This document shows positions 8,647 to 17,196 of a DNA stretch of 64,000 nt, in pieces; position 1 is the stretch's first letter, and the number at the start of each line of letters is the position of its first letter. The translations under genes and the position numbers were made by a program. Source of the DNA: Rhizobium sp. ACO-34A (GTDB lineage: Bacteria > Pseudomonadota > Alphaproteobacteria > Rhizobiales > Rhizobiaceae); NCBI GenBank assembly GCA_002600635.1, contig CP021374.1:124001-188000 (forward strand), given 5' to 3'. The notes below the pieces were generated by a model, which worked only from the letters and a program-made list of their open reading frames with translations, did no database searches and was not told the DNA's origin.

Positions 8647-9516
8647 ATGGAAACCTCTCGTACCGGTTTCTGGCTTTCGTTTCCGGTCTATGCCGCGGTT
8701 GCCGCCCTTTGCATCGCGCCGCTGCTGATCCTGCTCGTCTATTCTTTCTTTCAGGTGAGCTTCGTCGCGATCCTCAAGGAGCCGACACTGAAGAACTATG
8801 TCCGCATCGCCGGATCCGATACCTATCGCTGGCTGATCCTGAAGGCGTTCGGTTCCGGTCTCGGCATTGCCGCGATCACCGCCGTCATCGGCTATCCCGT
8901 TGCGTGGTTCATCGCCAAGCGCGTGAAGGTGATGAAATCCGCCATGCTGACGCTACTGCTCGTGCCGCTTTATACCGGCGATCTCGTCAGGATCTTCGCA
9001 TGGCGGATGCTGCTCGGCGCGGAAGGCGTGCTCAATACTTTCCTGATGTGGACCGGCGTGATCCGGGAGCCGATCGGGGCGCTGCTGTTCTCGTCGCTCG
9101 CCACCCATATCGTGCTCACCTATAATTACCTGCCTTTCATGGTGCTCGGCCTTTGGCTCGCCTTCGAGGCGCTCGACGACCGGCTGCTGGAGGCTGCGTC
9201 CGATCTTGGCGCCGGCACGCTCTCGGCCTTCCGCCGTGTAACGCTGCCGCTTACCGTGCCCGGTCTCATTGCCGGTGGCATGATGGTTTTCGTGATGGTG
9301 GCCGGGGACTATCTGACGCCGCAACTTGTCGGCGGCGCCTCCGGTGTCACCATTATCAGTGCCATCAACGACCTGTTCGGCACGGCCTTCGACTGGCCGC
9401 TCGGCTCGGCCATTGCCTGGACCATGCTGGCCATCCTGATGCTGCTCTTTGCGGCGGCGGCGATTACCGTCAGTCGCTCGACGCTCGGCAAGGCGCTGGC
9501 TGGAGGTGAGGCATGA
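8647..9516 (+). CDS. ABC transporter permease, PotB-like
   Basis: 289 residues from ATG 8647, four bases after the ATPase stop. The frame is open much further upstream, but that stretch lies inside the ATPase gene. About six transmembrane segments are evident, starting with WLSFPVYAAVAALCIAPLLILLV. The inner-membrane loop contains the EAA-type motif EAASDLGAGTLSAFRRVTLPLTVPG that contacts the ATPase. Its stop overlaps the next start (ATGA). Confidence 0.9.
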   Translation: METSRTGFWLSFPVYAAVAALCIAPLLILLVYSFFQVSFVAILKEPTLKNYVRIAGSDTYRWLILKAFGSGLGIAAITAVIGYPVAWFIAKRVKVMKSAMLTLLLVPLYTGDLVRIFAWRMLLGAEGVLNTFLMWTGVIREPIGALLFSSLATHIVLTYNYLPFMVLGLWLAFEALDDRLLEAASDLGAGTLSAFRRVTLPLTVPGLIAGGMMVFVMVAGDYLTPQLVGGASGVTIISAINDLFGTAFDWPLGSAIAWTMLAILMLLFAAAAITVSRSTLGKALAGGEA

Positions 9517-10292
9517 CGGTGCGGCGCGCTTTTCCCCTGCTGTGGGTCTGGCTGGTCTATGGCTTCATGTACCTGCCGATCGCGGTCATCGCGCTTTTCT
9601 CCTTCAATGCGTCGGAGATCATCGCCTTTCCGCTTCAGGGCTTCACCCTGCACTGGTTCGGCCAGGTGCTGGCCGACAAGCGCCTGACCGGTGGCCTCGG
9701 TCTCTCATTTCTGGTTTCGGTACCGGTGGCGGCCCTTGCGACATTTTTCGGCGGCATGGCGGCTCTTGCACTTACGCGCTACCGGTTGCGCTATCGCGGA
9801 TTGCTGTTTGCCATCATTCTTCTGCCCTTCCTCATTCCGAAGGTCATTCTTGCGGTGGCGCAGCTCATCCTGTTGTCGGAACTTGGGATCGGGCGCAGCC
9901 TGCTGACCATCATTGCGGGGCAGGCGATCATCATCCTGCCGTTCACGACGCTGGTCATCGCCTCGGTTCTGATGCGTATCGACAGGCGGCTGGAAGAGGC
10001 GGCGGCAGACCTTGGCGCAAGTGCCTGGAGCGCCTTCCGCCGGGTGACCTTGCCGCTGATGAAGAATGGCCTTCTGGCGGCGTGGTTCATCGCCTTCGTG
10101 CTTTCGTCCTCCGAATACGTGCTGACCTCGTTTCTCAGCGGTCGCAGCCAGCCGCTTTCGATCCTTGTCGCTTCGGACTTCCGTTTCAACATTTCGCCGG
10201 CATTGAACGCGCTGGCGCTGATGATCGTGGTTGCCAATCTCGTGCTGATCGCCATTGGCGAATTTGCCCGGCTGCGGTCGAAAGAGCAGTAA
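9513..10292 (+). CDS. ABC transporter permease, PotC-like
   Basis: 259 residues, starting in an ATGA overlap with the PotB-like gene. Six hydrophobic segments are visible, beginning LLWVWLVYGFMYLPIAVIALF. The EAA loop reads EEAAADLGASAWSAFRRVTLPLMKNG. It completes the heterodimeric channel of the PotABCD-type importer. Directly followed, 11 bases on, by the hydantoinase gene, which ties import to metabolism. Confidence 0.9.
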   Translation: MTVRRAFPLLWVWLVYGFMYLPIAVIALFSFNASEIIAFPLQGFTLHWFGQVLADKRLTGGLGLSFLVSVPVAALATFFGGMAALALTRYRLRYRGLLFAIILLPFLIPKVILAVAQLILLSELGIGRSLLTIIAGQAIIILPFTTLVIASVLMRIDRRLEEAAADLGASAWSAFRRVTLPLMKNGLLAAWFIAFVLSSSEYVLTSFLSGRSQPLSILVASDFRFNISPALNALALMIVVANLVLIAIGEFARLRSKEQ

Positions 10293-10303
10293 AGGAAATT
10301 GTC

Positions 10304-11722
10304 ATGGCCGATTTCGACCTTCTCATCCGCGGCGGTACCTGTGTCACCGCTGCCGATACCTTTCGCGCCGATGTGGCGATCCGGGGAGGGCGGATCGTCG
10401 CCACCGGAGAAAATCTCGGAAGCGCCGACAAGGTGATCGATGCGTCGGGCCTGCTGGTCATGCCGGGTGGTATAGACAGCCATGTGCACCTCGCCCAGCA
10501 TTCGGCGCCCGGCACGCCGCAGATGGCGGACGGTTTCGAAACCGGCACGCGTTCGGCAATCGCCGGCGGTACGACGACGGTGCTTTCCTTCGCGGTGCAG
10601 CCGCGCGGCGCCGGCCTTCGCGAGAGTGTCATGGCTTATCACGAGAAGGCCGAGGGCCAGTCGTTCTGCGATTACGGCTTCCATCTCATCATCACGGACC
10701 CCACCCCGAACGTGCTCGGTCAGGAGCTGCCGGCGCTGGTGGGCGATGGTTACACGTCCTTCAAGGTCTTCATGACCTATGACGACATGGTTCTGAACGA
10801 CCGCCAGCTTCTCGATGTCTTCGACTGTGCCCGCGGCTGCGGTGCGCTCGTCATGGTTCATTGCGAGGGCTACGACGCTATCCGCTACATGACGGAAAAG
10901 CTGGAGCGTGCCGGCAAGACCGCTCCTTATTATCATGGAGAGTCGCGTCCGCAGGTGGTCGAGCGCGAAGCGGCGCACCGGGCGATCAGCCATGCCGAAC
11001 TGGTCGATGTACCGATCATGATCGTGCATGTTTCCGGCCGCGAGGCGATGGAACAGATCCGCTGGGCGCAGCAGAAAGGCCTGAAGGTCTACGGCGAAAC
11101 CTGCACGCAATATATCGCGCTGACCGCCGAGGACATGAAGGGCTTCAACATGGACGAGACGGGCGGCAAGTATGTCTGTTCGCCGCCGCCGCGCGATCGT
11201 GCAAGCTGGGATGCCATCTGGGAAGGAATCCGCGGCGGCGTGTTCCAGACATTTTCTTCCGATCATTGCCCCTTCTTCTGGGAGGGAACGGAGGGCAAAC
11301 AGAACCCCAAGGCAAAGACCTCCTTCCGCTGGGTGCCGAACGGCATTCCGGGCGTGGAGAACCGCATGCAGGTCTTCTTCTCCAAGGGGGTCAGCGAAGG
11401 CCGCATTTCGCTCAACGAATTCGTGGCGCTCACCTCGACCAATCACGCGAAGATGTACGGGCTCTATCCGCGCAAGGGCTCCATCGCCCCGGGCTTCGAT
11501 GCGGATATCGTCCTGTGGGACGCCAATCGTGAGGAAACGATCAGCCAGTCGCTGATGCATCACGCGGCGGATTACACGCCTTACGAAGGGCTGCGGGTCA
11601 AGGGATGGCCCGTGATGACGATGCTCGGAGGGAAGGTCGTGTGCGAGGAAGGCCGCATTCTAGGACAGCCCGGCGATGGCCGCTTCCTGCCGCGGGCGCT
11701 TTCCCCCTACGCGGCGACTTGA
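10304..11722 (+). CDS. hydA: Dihydropyrimidinase / D-hydantoinase
   Basis: 472 residues from ATG 10304 with an AAAGGAAA ribosome-binding site; upstream open frame overlaps the permease and is disregarded. The enzyme opens cyclic ureides (hydantoins, dihydropyrimidines) to N-carbamoyl acids. The binuclear zinc site of the amidohydrolase superfamily is complete: His60 and His62 in IDSHVHL, carboxylated Lys154 in TSFKVFMTYDD, His186 in VMVHCEGYD, His242 in MIVHVSGRE and Asp320 in FSSDHCPFF. Last gene of the importer operon and followed by a strong hairpin. Its N-carbamoyl product is the substrate class of the carbamoylases at 1924 and 2841. Confidence 0.92.
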   Translation: MADFDLLIRGGTCVTAADTFRADVAIRGGRIVATGENLGSADKVIDASGLLVMPGGIDSHVHLAQHSAPGTPQMADGFETGTRSAIAGGTTTVLSFAVQPRGAGLRESVMAYHEKAEGQSFCDYGFHLIITDPTPNVLGQELPALVGDGYTSFKVFMTYDDMVLNDRQLLDVFDCARGCGALVMVHCEGYDAIRYMTEKLERAGKTAPYYHGESRPQVVEREAAHRAISHAELVDVPIMIVHVSGREAMEQIRWAQQKGLKVYGETCTQYIALTAEDMKGFNMDETGGKYVCSPPPRDRASWDAIWEGIRGGVFQTFSSDHCPFFWEGTEGKQNPKAKTSFRWVPNGIPGVENRMQVFFSKGVSEGRISLNEFVALTSTNHAKMYGLYPRKGSIAPGFDADIVLWDANREETISQSLMHHAADYTPYEGLRVKGWPVMTMLGGKVVCEEGRILGQPGDGRFLPRALSPYAAT

Positions 11723-11755
11723 CCGCTCCCGTTCTATCGCATCATGTTTTCTGTC

Positions 11756-11791
11756 ATGAACGCCCGGTCCGGTTTCGGCCCGGGCGTTCAT
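11756..11791 (+). terminator. Terminator hairpin after the hydantoinase operon
   Basis: Twelve-base perfect stem ATGAACGCCCGG / CCGGGCGTTCAT with a 12-base loop, 34 bases after the hydantoinase stop and ahead of the inositol operon promoter. Followed by a short T-containing stretch rather than a long U run. Confidence 0.65.
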
Positions 11792-11872
11792 GCATTCTTG
11801 GCCTGATTGCGCCGAGGCTGGCAGGCAACTCACAAAGCGTCGTTCCGCCCGCTCAATTTCCATCCGGGTGAT

Positions 11873-11901
11873 TGACGCGCATTCCAAAAAATGGAATAAA
11901 T
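11873..11901 (+). promoter_or_regulatory. ibpA promoter with palindromic operator in its spacer
   Basis: A -35-like TTGACG (11873-11878) and a -10-like ATAAAT (11896-11901) are separated by 17 bases. Most of a 17-base palindrome, ATTCCA-A5-TGGAAT (11881-11897), sits between them. The same ATTCCA-N5-TGGAAT element occupies the iolC promoter spacer. It resembles the GGAA/TTCC half-sites reported for rhizobial IolR. Repression by IolR at this site is inferred. Confidence 0.65.
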
Positions 11902-12032
11902 AGTTTGCGAGATGACAAATACGGTTTCTTTATTCCGTTTTTCTCATCGAGCACAGGAGGATACGCAACCGGTCGGGGAGGCTGGTTTCCGGCATGAGCG
12001 AGTGGCGCCGGACACACTGGGAGGAGAAGATC

Positions 12033-12965
12033 ATGATGAAGAAGCTCGTAATGGGTGCGGCTGTTTCCGTGCTCCTGAGCACCGCTGCGCATGCGGAAAC
12101 CGTCGGCGTTTCCATGGCGTTGTTCGACGATAACTTTCTGACCGTTCTGCGCAACGGCATGCAGGACTATGCCAAGGACATGAGCGGCGTTTCGCTGCAG
12201 GTCGAGGACGCGCAGAACGACGTAGCCAAGCAGCAGAGCCAGATCCAGAACTTCATCGCTGCGGGCGTCGATGCCATCATCGTCAATCCGGTTGATACCG
12301 ACGCGACGGTTGCCATGTCGAAGCTCGCTGCCGATGCCGGCATTCCGCTTGTTTACGTCAACCGCGAACCCGTCAACGTCAACGAACTGCCGGACAAGCA
12401 GTCCTTCGTCGCATCCGAAGAAATCGTTGCCGGCACCCTGGAAACCAAGGAAGTGTGCCGTCTTCTCGGCGGCAAGGGCAAGGCTGTCGTCATGATGGGC
12501 GAGCTTTCCAACCAGGGCGCCCGCATGCGCACCCAGGCCGTTCGTGATGTCGTCGCTACCGACGAGTGCAAGGGCATCGAGATCGTTGAAGAGCAGACCG
12601 CCAACTGGCAGCGCACGCAAGGTTCCGACCTCGTGACCAACTGGCTGTCGAGCGGCCTCGAATTCAACGCCGTCATCGCCAACAACGATGAAATGGCGAT
12701 CGGCGCGATCCAGGCTCTGAAGGCTGCCGGCAAGGACATGAAGGAATATGTCGTTGCCGGTGTCGACGCGACCCAGGACGCTCTGGCTGCCATGGAAGCC
12801 GGCGATCTCGACGTCACCGTGTTCCAGAACGCGGCCGGACAGGGCAAGGGCGCTCTCGATGCGGCCCTGAAGCTCGCCAAGGGCGAGGCCGTCGACAAGA
12901 AGGTCTACATTCCCTTCGAACTCGTGACGCCGGAAAACCTCAAGGACTACCAGGCCAAGAACTGA
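12033..12965 (+). CDS. ibpA: Inositol-type ABC transporter periplasmic binding protein
   Basis: 310 residues from ATG 12033, preceded by GGGAGGAG. A Sec signal peptide ends at AHA (about residue 21). The rest is a periplasmic binding protein of the ribose/inositol class (PBP type 1), with [25 protein letters not shown] and [25 protein letters not shown] as family landmarks. The ligand is most likely myo-inositol or a rhizopine-like derivative, because the gene heads the importer operon next to the complete iol genes and shares their operator. A ribose-family sugar ligand is the alternative. Confidence 0.87.
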   Translation: MMKKLVMGAAVSVLLSTAAHAETVGVSMALFDDNFLTVLRNGMQDYAKDMSGVSLQVEDAQNDVAKQQSQIQNFIAAGVDAIIVNPVDTDATVAMSKLAADAGIPLVYVNREPVNVNELPDKQSFVASEEIVAGTLETKEVCRLLGGKGKAVVMMGELSNQGARMRTQAVRDVVATDECKGIEIVEEQTANWQRTQGSDLVTNWLSSGLEFNAVIANNDEMAIGAIQALKAAGKDMKEYVVAGVDATQDALAAMEAGDLDVTVFQNAAGQGKGALDAALKLAKGEAVDKKVYIPFELVTPENLKDYQAKN

Positions 12966-12992
12966 TCTTTCTCTCAGGAAAGACCGAAAGGA

Positions 12993-13012
12993 GTGCGGGC
13001 TATCGCCCGCAT
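12993..13012 (+). terminator. Intercistronic stem-loop after ibpA
   Basis: GTGCGGGC-TATC-GCCCGCAT stem-loop in the 80-base gap between the binding protein and ATPase genes. Such structures usually protect upstream mRNA or partially terminate, so that binding protein is made in excess over the membrane components. Confidence 0.5.
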
Positions 13013-13045
13013 TCCACCCCGGATGATGAGCGAGGAGACTTTGCT

Positions 13046-14584
13046 ATGGTCAGCCCGACAACGATGGCTGCTGTCCGCAAGAGCGGCGCAATCCCGAATG
13101 CCGAATTTCTTCTGGTCGCAGAAGGCATCCGCAAGGAGTTTCCCGGTGTGGTGGCGCTCGACGACGTCAGCTTTCAGCTGAAGCGCGGCAGCGTGCACGC
13201 CCTGATGGGAGAAAACGGCGCCGGCAAATCCACGCTGATGAAGATCCTTGCCGGCATCTATCAGCCCGATCAGGGCAGCGTGCTCATGAAGGGCGTCGAG
13301 ATCCAGCTTCAATCGCCTCTCGATGCGCTCGAAAACGGCATTGCCATGATCCATCAGGAACTCAACCTGATGTCCTACATGACTGTCGCGGAAAACATCT
13401 GGATCCGCCGCGAGCCGCTGAACCGCTTCGGCCTTGTGGACCACAAGGAGATGAACCGGAAGACGGCCGCTCTCTTCAATCGCCTGAACATCGCGATCCA
13501 TCCGGAAACCAAGGTCGGCGACCTCTCTGTTGCCAACCGGCAGATGGTCGAGATCGCCAAGGCGGTGTCCTACGAGTCCGATGTCCTGATCATGGATGAG
13601 CCGACCTCGGCGCTGACCGAGCGCGAGGTGGAACATCTGTTCCGTATCATTCGCGATCTTCGCGAACAGGGGATCGGCATCGTCTACATCACCCACAAGA
13701 TGAACGAGCTGTTCGAGATCGCCGACGAATTCTCGGTGTTCCGCGACGGCAAGTATATCGGCACCCATGCGTCGAGCGACGTCACCCGTGACGATATCAT
13801 CCGCATGATGGTCGGCCGCGAGATCACCCAGATGTTTCCCAAGGAAGATGTCCCGCTCGGGGATGTCATTCTGTCCGTGAAGAACCTGACGCTCGACGGC
13901 GTTTTCCGCGATGTTTCCTTCGATGTGCGCGCCGGAGAAATCCTCGGCGTGGCCGGCCTTGTCGGGTCCGGTCGGTCGAACGTCGCAGAAACCATCTTCG
14001 GCGTCACGCCGGCTTCCTCCGGCTCCATCGAGATCGACGGCAAGCCCGTCGCGATCGATAGCCCGACCGAGGCGATCCGCAACCGCATGGCGTTTCTCAC
14101 CGAGGACCGAAAGGATACCGGCTGCCTGCTGATCCTCTCGGTGCTTGAAAACATGCAGCTCGCCGTGCTGCAGGATCGCTATGTCGACAAGGGTTTCGTC
14201 GAGCAGAAGAGTCTCAATACGGCCTGCGAGGACATGTGCCGCAAGCTGCGCGTGAAGACGCCCAGCCTCAACGAGCGCATCGAGAATCTTTCCGGCGGCA
14301 ACCAGCAGAAGGTGCTGATCGGTCGCTGGATGCTGACCAATCCGAGGATCCTCATCCTCGACGAGCCGACCCGCGGCATCGATGTCGGCGCCAAGGCGGA
14401 AATCCATCGGCTGGTCACCGAAATGACCAGGAACGGCGTCGCCGTCATCATGATCTCGTCCGAAATGCCGGAAGTTCTCGGCATGAGCGATCGCGTCATG
14501 GTCATGCATGAAGGACGCGTCACCGGCTTCCTCGACCGTTCGGAAGCCACACAGATCAAGGTCATGGACCTGGCGTCGCGCTGA
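13046..14584 (+). CDS. iatA: Sugar/inositol ABC transporter ATPase with two nucleotide-binding domains
   Basis: 512 residues, the usual length for RbsA/IatA proteins. The first domain has Walker [10 protein letters not shown] (about residues 55-63), signature [14 protein letters not shown] and Walker [16 protein letters not shown]. The second has the naturally divergent P-loop [12 protein letters not shown], signature [14 protein letters not shown] and Walker [19 protein letters not shown]. The start at 13046 has GAGGAG eight bases upstream. It powers the ibpA/iatP importer. Confidence 0.92.
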   Translation: MVSPTTMAAVRKSGAIPNAEFLLVAEGIRKEFPGVVALDDVSFQLKRGSVHALMGENGAGKSTLMKILAGIYQPDQGSVLMKGVEIQLQSPLDALENGIAMIHQELNLMSYMTVAENIWIRREPLNRFGLVDHKEMNRKTAALFNRLNIAIHPETKVGDLSVANRQMVEIAKAVSYESDVLIMDEPTSALTEREVEHLFRIIRDLREQGIGIVYITHKMNELFEIADEFSVFRDGKYIGTHASSDVTRDDIIRMMVGREITQMFPKEDVPLGDVILSVKNLTLDGVFRDVSFDVRAGEILGVAGLVGSGRSNVAETIFGVTPASSGSIEIDGKPVAIDSPTEAIRNRMAFLTEDRKDTGCLLILSVLENMQLAVLQDRYVDKGFVEQKSLNTACEDMCRKLRVKTPSLNERIENLSGGNQQKVLIGRWMLTNPRILILDEPTRGIDVGAKAEIHRLVTEMTRNGVAVIMISSEMPEVLGMSDRVMVMHEGRVTGFLDRSEATQIKVMDLASR

Positions 14585-14612
14585 CGCCGTCCCGATGACC
14601 GAAAGGGAGGAG

Positions 14613-15647
14613 ATGATGAACCATCCAACTGCCACCAAGGCCGATGTCGATCTGAAGACAGGCCGGCCCAACAGCCATCGCATTCCGCCGGAAGCCAACA
14701 TCCTGCTGGTGTTGATCGGCATTGCCCTGATCTTCGAACTGCTCGGCTGGGTGTTCGTCGGCCAGAGCTTCCTCATGAACCCGCAGCGCCTGACGATCAT
14801 GATCCTGCAGGTCGCGGTGATCGGCATCATCTCGGTCGGGGTGACGCAGGTCATCATCACCGGCGGTATCGACCTGTCCTCTGGCTCCGTCGTCGGCATG
14901 ACGGCGATGATTTCGGCGAGTTTCGCCCAGTCCTCGACCTGGTCGCGCGCGCTCTATCCGGGCCTGACGGACATGCCGTTCTTCGTCCCGATTGCCGTCG
15001 GCATTCTGATCGGCCTGCTCGCCGGCTATATCAACGGCCAGCTGATCGCCAGAACCAAGATCCCGCCCTTCATCGCTACGCTTGGCATGATGGTAACGGC
15101 ACGCGGCATTTCCAAGTGGTATACCAAGGGCCAACCGGTCTCTGGCCTGACTGAGCAGTTCACCTTCATCGGTACCGGAATATGGCCTGTCGTGGTGTTT
15201 CTTCTCGTCGCGATCATCTTCCATATCGCGCTGCGCTACACCCGCTATGGCAAATTCACCTATGCGATCGGCGCCAACGTTCAGGCGGCCCGGGTTTCCG
15301 GTATCAATGTCGAAAAGCACCTGATCAAGGTCTATGCCATCGCCGGCATGCTTGCCGGTCTCGCAGGCATCGTCACGGCAGCCCGCGCACAGACCGCGCA
15401 GGCCGGCATGGGCGTGATGTACGAACTCGATGCGATTGCAGCAGCCGTCATCGGCGGGACGTCGCTTGCGGGAGGTGCGGGCCGTATCACCGGCACGGTG
15501 ATCGGCACGATCATCCTCGGCGTGATGACTTCAGGCTTCACCTTCCTGCGCGTCGATGCCTATTACCAGGAAATCATCAAGGGCATGATTATCGTGGCCG
15601 CCGTGGTCGCGGACGTCTACCGCCAGAAGAAGCGCGCGAAACGCTGA
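14613..15647 (+). CDS. iatP: Inositol-type ABC transporter permease
   Basis: 344 residues from ATG 14613; ATG 14616 is equally possible and lies at a better distance from GGGAGG at 14605. An upstream in-frame open stretch overlaps iatA. About eight to ten hydrophobic segments are visible, with the RbsC/BPD_transp_2 features FIATLGMMVTARGISKWYTKGQPV and AAVIGGTSLAGGAGRITGTVIG. One permease gene is enough because this class works as a homodimer. Followed by a rho-independent-type terminator. Confidence 0.9.
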   Translation: MMNHPTATKADVDLKTGRPNSHRIPPEANILLVLIGIALIFELLGWVFVGQSFLMNPQRLTIMILQVAVIGIISVGVTQVIITGGIDLSSGSVVGMTAMISASFAQSSTWSRALYPGLTDMPFFVPIAVGILIGLLAGYINGQLIARTKIPPFIATLGMMVTARGISKWYTKGQPVSGLTEQFTFIGTGIWPVVVFLLVAIIFHIALRYTRYGKFTYAIGANVQAARVSGINVEKHLIKVYAIAGMLAGLAGIVTAARAQTAQAGMGVMYELDAIAAAVIGGTSLAGGAGRITGTVIGTIILGVMTSGFTFLRVDAYYQEIIKGMIIVAAVVADVYRQKKRAKR

Positions 15648-15663
15648 TCTCCTCCTCAACCTC

Positions 15664-15687
15664 AGGGCCGGCTTCGCCGGCCCTTTT
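15664..15687 (+). terminator. Terminator after iatP
   Basis: AGGGCCGGC-TTC-GCCGGCCCT hairpin running into TTTT, 17 bases after the iatP stop and 22 bases before the next start. Good form for an intrinsic terminator; read-through may feed the downstream TIM-barrel gene. Confidence 0.75.
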
Positions 15688-15708
15688 CCATCCGGAGCAG
15701 GAATTCCC

Positions 15709-16521
15709 ATGACCGATATCTCCTTTGCGCTGAACCACATGTCCGCGCCGCAACTGCCACTGCCGGCTTTCTTCGATCTTGCGCAGAAGCTCGGAACCAG
15801 GGCTGTGGAAATCCGCAACGATCTTGCAGGCAATGCCATCCTCGACGGAACGCCGGCCGCCGAAATCAGAAAGCTGGCGGAAGACCGGGAGCTCACGATC
15901 CTCTCGATCAACGCGCTGCAGCGGTTCAACGAATGGACACCCGAACGCGAGGAAGAGGCGAAGGCGCTTGCCGGCTACGCTCGCGATTGCGGCGCGCGCG
16001 CCCTGGTTCTGGTGCCGGTCAATGACGGCAGCGGTCGAGCCAATGGCGAGCGACAGGCGAATTTGCGCAAGGCCCTGAAAGGCCTGCAATCCATTCTCGC
16101 CGATGCCGGGATCGGCGGTCTGGTCGAGCCGCTGGGCTTTCCGATCTGCTCGCTCCGTTCGAAGAGAGAGGCGGTCGAGGCCATCAACGAACTCGGCTTC
16201 GGCGCGAGCTTCCGCCTCGTCCACGATACCTTTCATCATCATCTCGCCGGCGAGCCAGAGCTTTATCCGGCCCAGACAGGGCTCGTGCATATTTCCGGTG
16301 TCACCGACAAGGCCGTTGGTGTCGATGACATGCTCGACGCCCATCGCGTGCTGGTCGATGGCGAAGATCGGCTCGGCAACATCGGCCAGATCCGGACGCT
16401 ACGCGAACAAGGCTATTCCGGCTTCTTCTCGTTCGAGCCTTTTGCGTCTTCCGTACATGAAGCGTCGGACCCGGCTGAGGCCTTGGCGCAGTCGATCGCG
16501 TTCATCAGAAATGGAATTTAG
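15709..16521 (+). CDS. Sugar phosphate isomerase/epimerase-like TIM-barrel protein, IolI/inosose-isomerase type
   Basis: 270 residues of the xylose isomerase-like TIM barrel superfamily. Recognisable parts are GTRAVEIRNDLAGNAI near the start, GLVEPLGFP (metal Glu), FRLVHDTFHHHLAGEPE (metal Asp/His), LVHISGVTD and FFSFEPFA. Relatives isomerise inososes (IolI) or dehydrate them (IolE). A separate IolE is present at 19250, so this one more likely interconverts 2-keto-inositol isomers from other inositols. Same strand as the importer, behind a terminator. The last codon lies only six bases from a converging toxin gene. Confidence 0.8.
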   Translation: MTDISFALNHMSAPQLPLPAFFDLAQKLGTRAVEIRNDLAGNAILDGTPAAEIRKLAEDRELTILSINALQRFNEWTPEREEEAKALAGYARDCGARALVLVPVNDGSGRANGERQANLRKALKGLQSILADAGIGGLVEPLGFPICSLRSKREAVEAINELGFGASFRLVHDTFHHHLAGEPELYPAQTGLVHISGVTDKAVGVDDMLDAHRVLVDGEDRLGNIGQIRTLREQGYSGFFSFEPFASSVHEASDPAEALAQSIAFIRNGI

Positions 16522-16527
16522 GGGACA

Positions 16528-16818
16528 TTACGTATTGTGCGGCGGCCACTGCTGGGCGCCGTGCAACACGCGTAGAATTGAGATGGTTGTATCGTTTTCG
16601 GTGTAGATAACGATGTAGTTAGTTGGCGTGAACGACCATTTCTCGCGTTCCGGAGACCCGTCCCGTCCGATGCAGTTGTGGATTTCCGTCAGTCTCAACA
16701 CCTTGGAAAGGATCTCGTCCTTGAGCCGTTGAGCGGCGCCGGGATTGTGATCCGTAATGAAGCCGATGATGGCAAGAAGGTCCTCGCGGGCCGTCTGACG
16801 CCACTCAATCTTGAGCAC
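16528..16818 (-). CDS. RelE/ParE-family toxin
   Basis: 96 residues with the ParE/RelE fold signature: IEWRQTAREDLLAIIGFITDHNPGAA at the N-terminus and TNYIVIYTENDTTISILRVLHGAQQWP at the C-terminus. Members cut mRNA on the ribosome or poison gyrase. Its start overlaps the end of the antitoxin gene by 14 bases, the normal coupled order. It sits convergent to the IolI-like gene and splits the inositol locus. Whether the target is mRNA or gyrase is not evident. Confidence 0.85.
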   Translation of the reverse strand: MLKIEWRQTAREDLLAIIGFITDHNPGAAQRLKDEILSKVLRLTEIHNCIGRDGSPEREKWSFTPTNYIVIYTENDTTISILRVLHGAQQWPPHNT

Positions 16819-17101
16819 GGCGCTTCCTGTCGATCAGTGCCTGAACTTCATCCATGACGACATCGTGTGAGACCGGCGGGCGGTCGTCAGTCAAGGCTTC
16901 GCGTACCTTTTCACGAAACCAGGCATCGTGGGCCTCGGGATCGACAGTGAGGCCGGCTGGAAGCCCGCCTTCACGTGTAATGCGAGTCAGAAGAATTCTC
17001 ACGGCGTCGGAGACCGTCAGGCCGACCGTGGCAAGGGTCTCGGAGGCTTCGCTTTTCAGCTTTTCATCGATACGGATATGAAGCATCGAGGTCTTGGACA
17101 T
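16805..17101 (-). CDS. RelB/DinJ-family antitoxin
   Basis: 98 residues from ATG 17101, chosen because AGGAG lies seven bases upstream; ATG 17122 in frame would add seven residues. The N-terminal ribbon-helix-helix region (MLHIRIDEKLKSEASETLATVGLT, VSDAVRILLTRI) would bind the operator. The C-terminal part (about 55-98), acidic and flexible, would wrap the toxin. The family also autorepresses the operon. Confidence 0.86.
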   Translation of the reverse strand: MSKTSMLHIRIDEKLKSEASETLATVGLTVSDAVRILLTRITREGGLPAGLTVDPEAHDAWFREKVREALTDDRPPVSHDVVMDEVQALIDRKRRAQD

Positions 17102-17136
17102 AATTCGCTCCTGAATACTCAAGTGCGAATTATGTC

Positions 17137-17148
17137 TCTCAATTGAGA
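17137..17148. promoter_or_regulatory. Palindromic operator candidate of the toxin-antitoxin pair
   Basis: Perfect 12-base palindrome TCTCAATTGAGA, 36 bases upstream of the antitoxin start. Ribbon-helix-helix antitoxins bind short palindromes of this kind to autoregulate. It is placed where the promoter should be. Confidence 0.55.
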
Positions 17149-17196
17149 TGCAGGCAAGGGAATTAGTCCCAAGCTCTGTCTAATCGGCTCGACAGT

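Noticed and set aside
9791..11563. 590-codon minus-strand open frame opposite the permease and hydantoinase
   Set aside because: Covers two well-supported genes on the other strand and has no motif of its own.
16528..17101. Possibility that the toxin-antitoxin pair belongs to a phage-defence island
   Set aside because: No defence genes, integrase or att-like repeats surround it; the neighbours are inositol genes.
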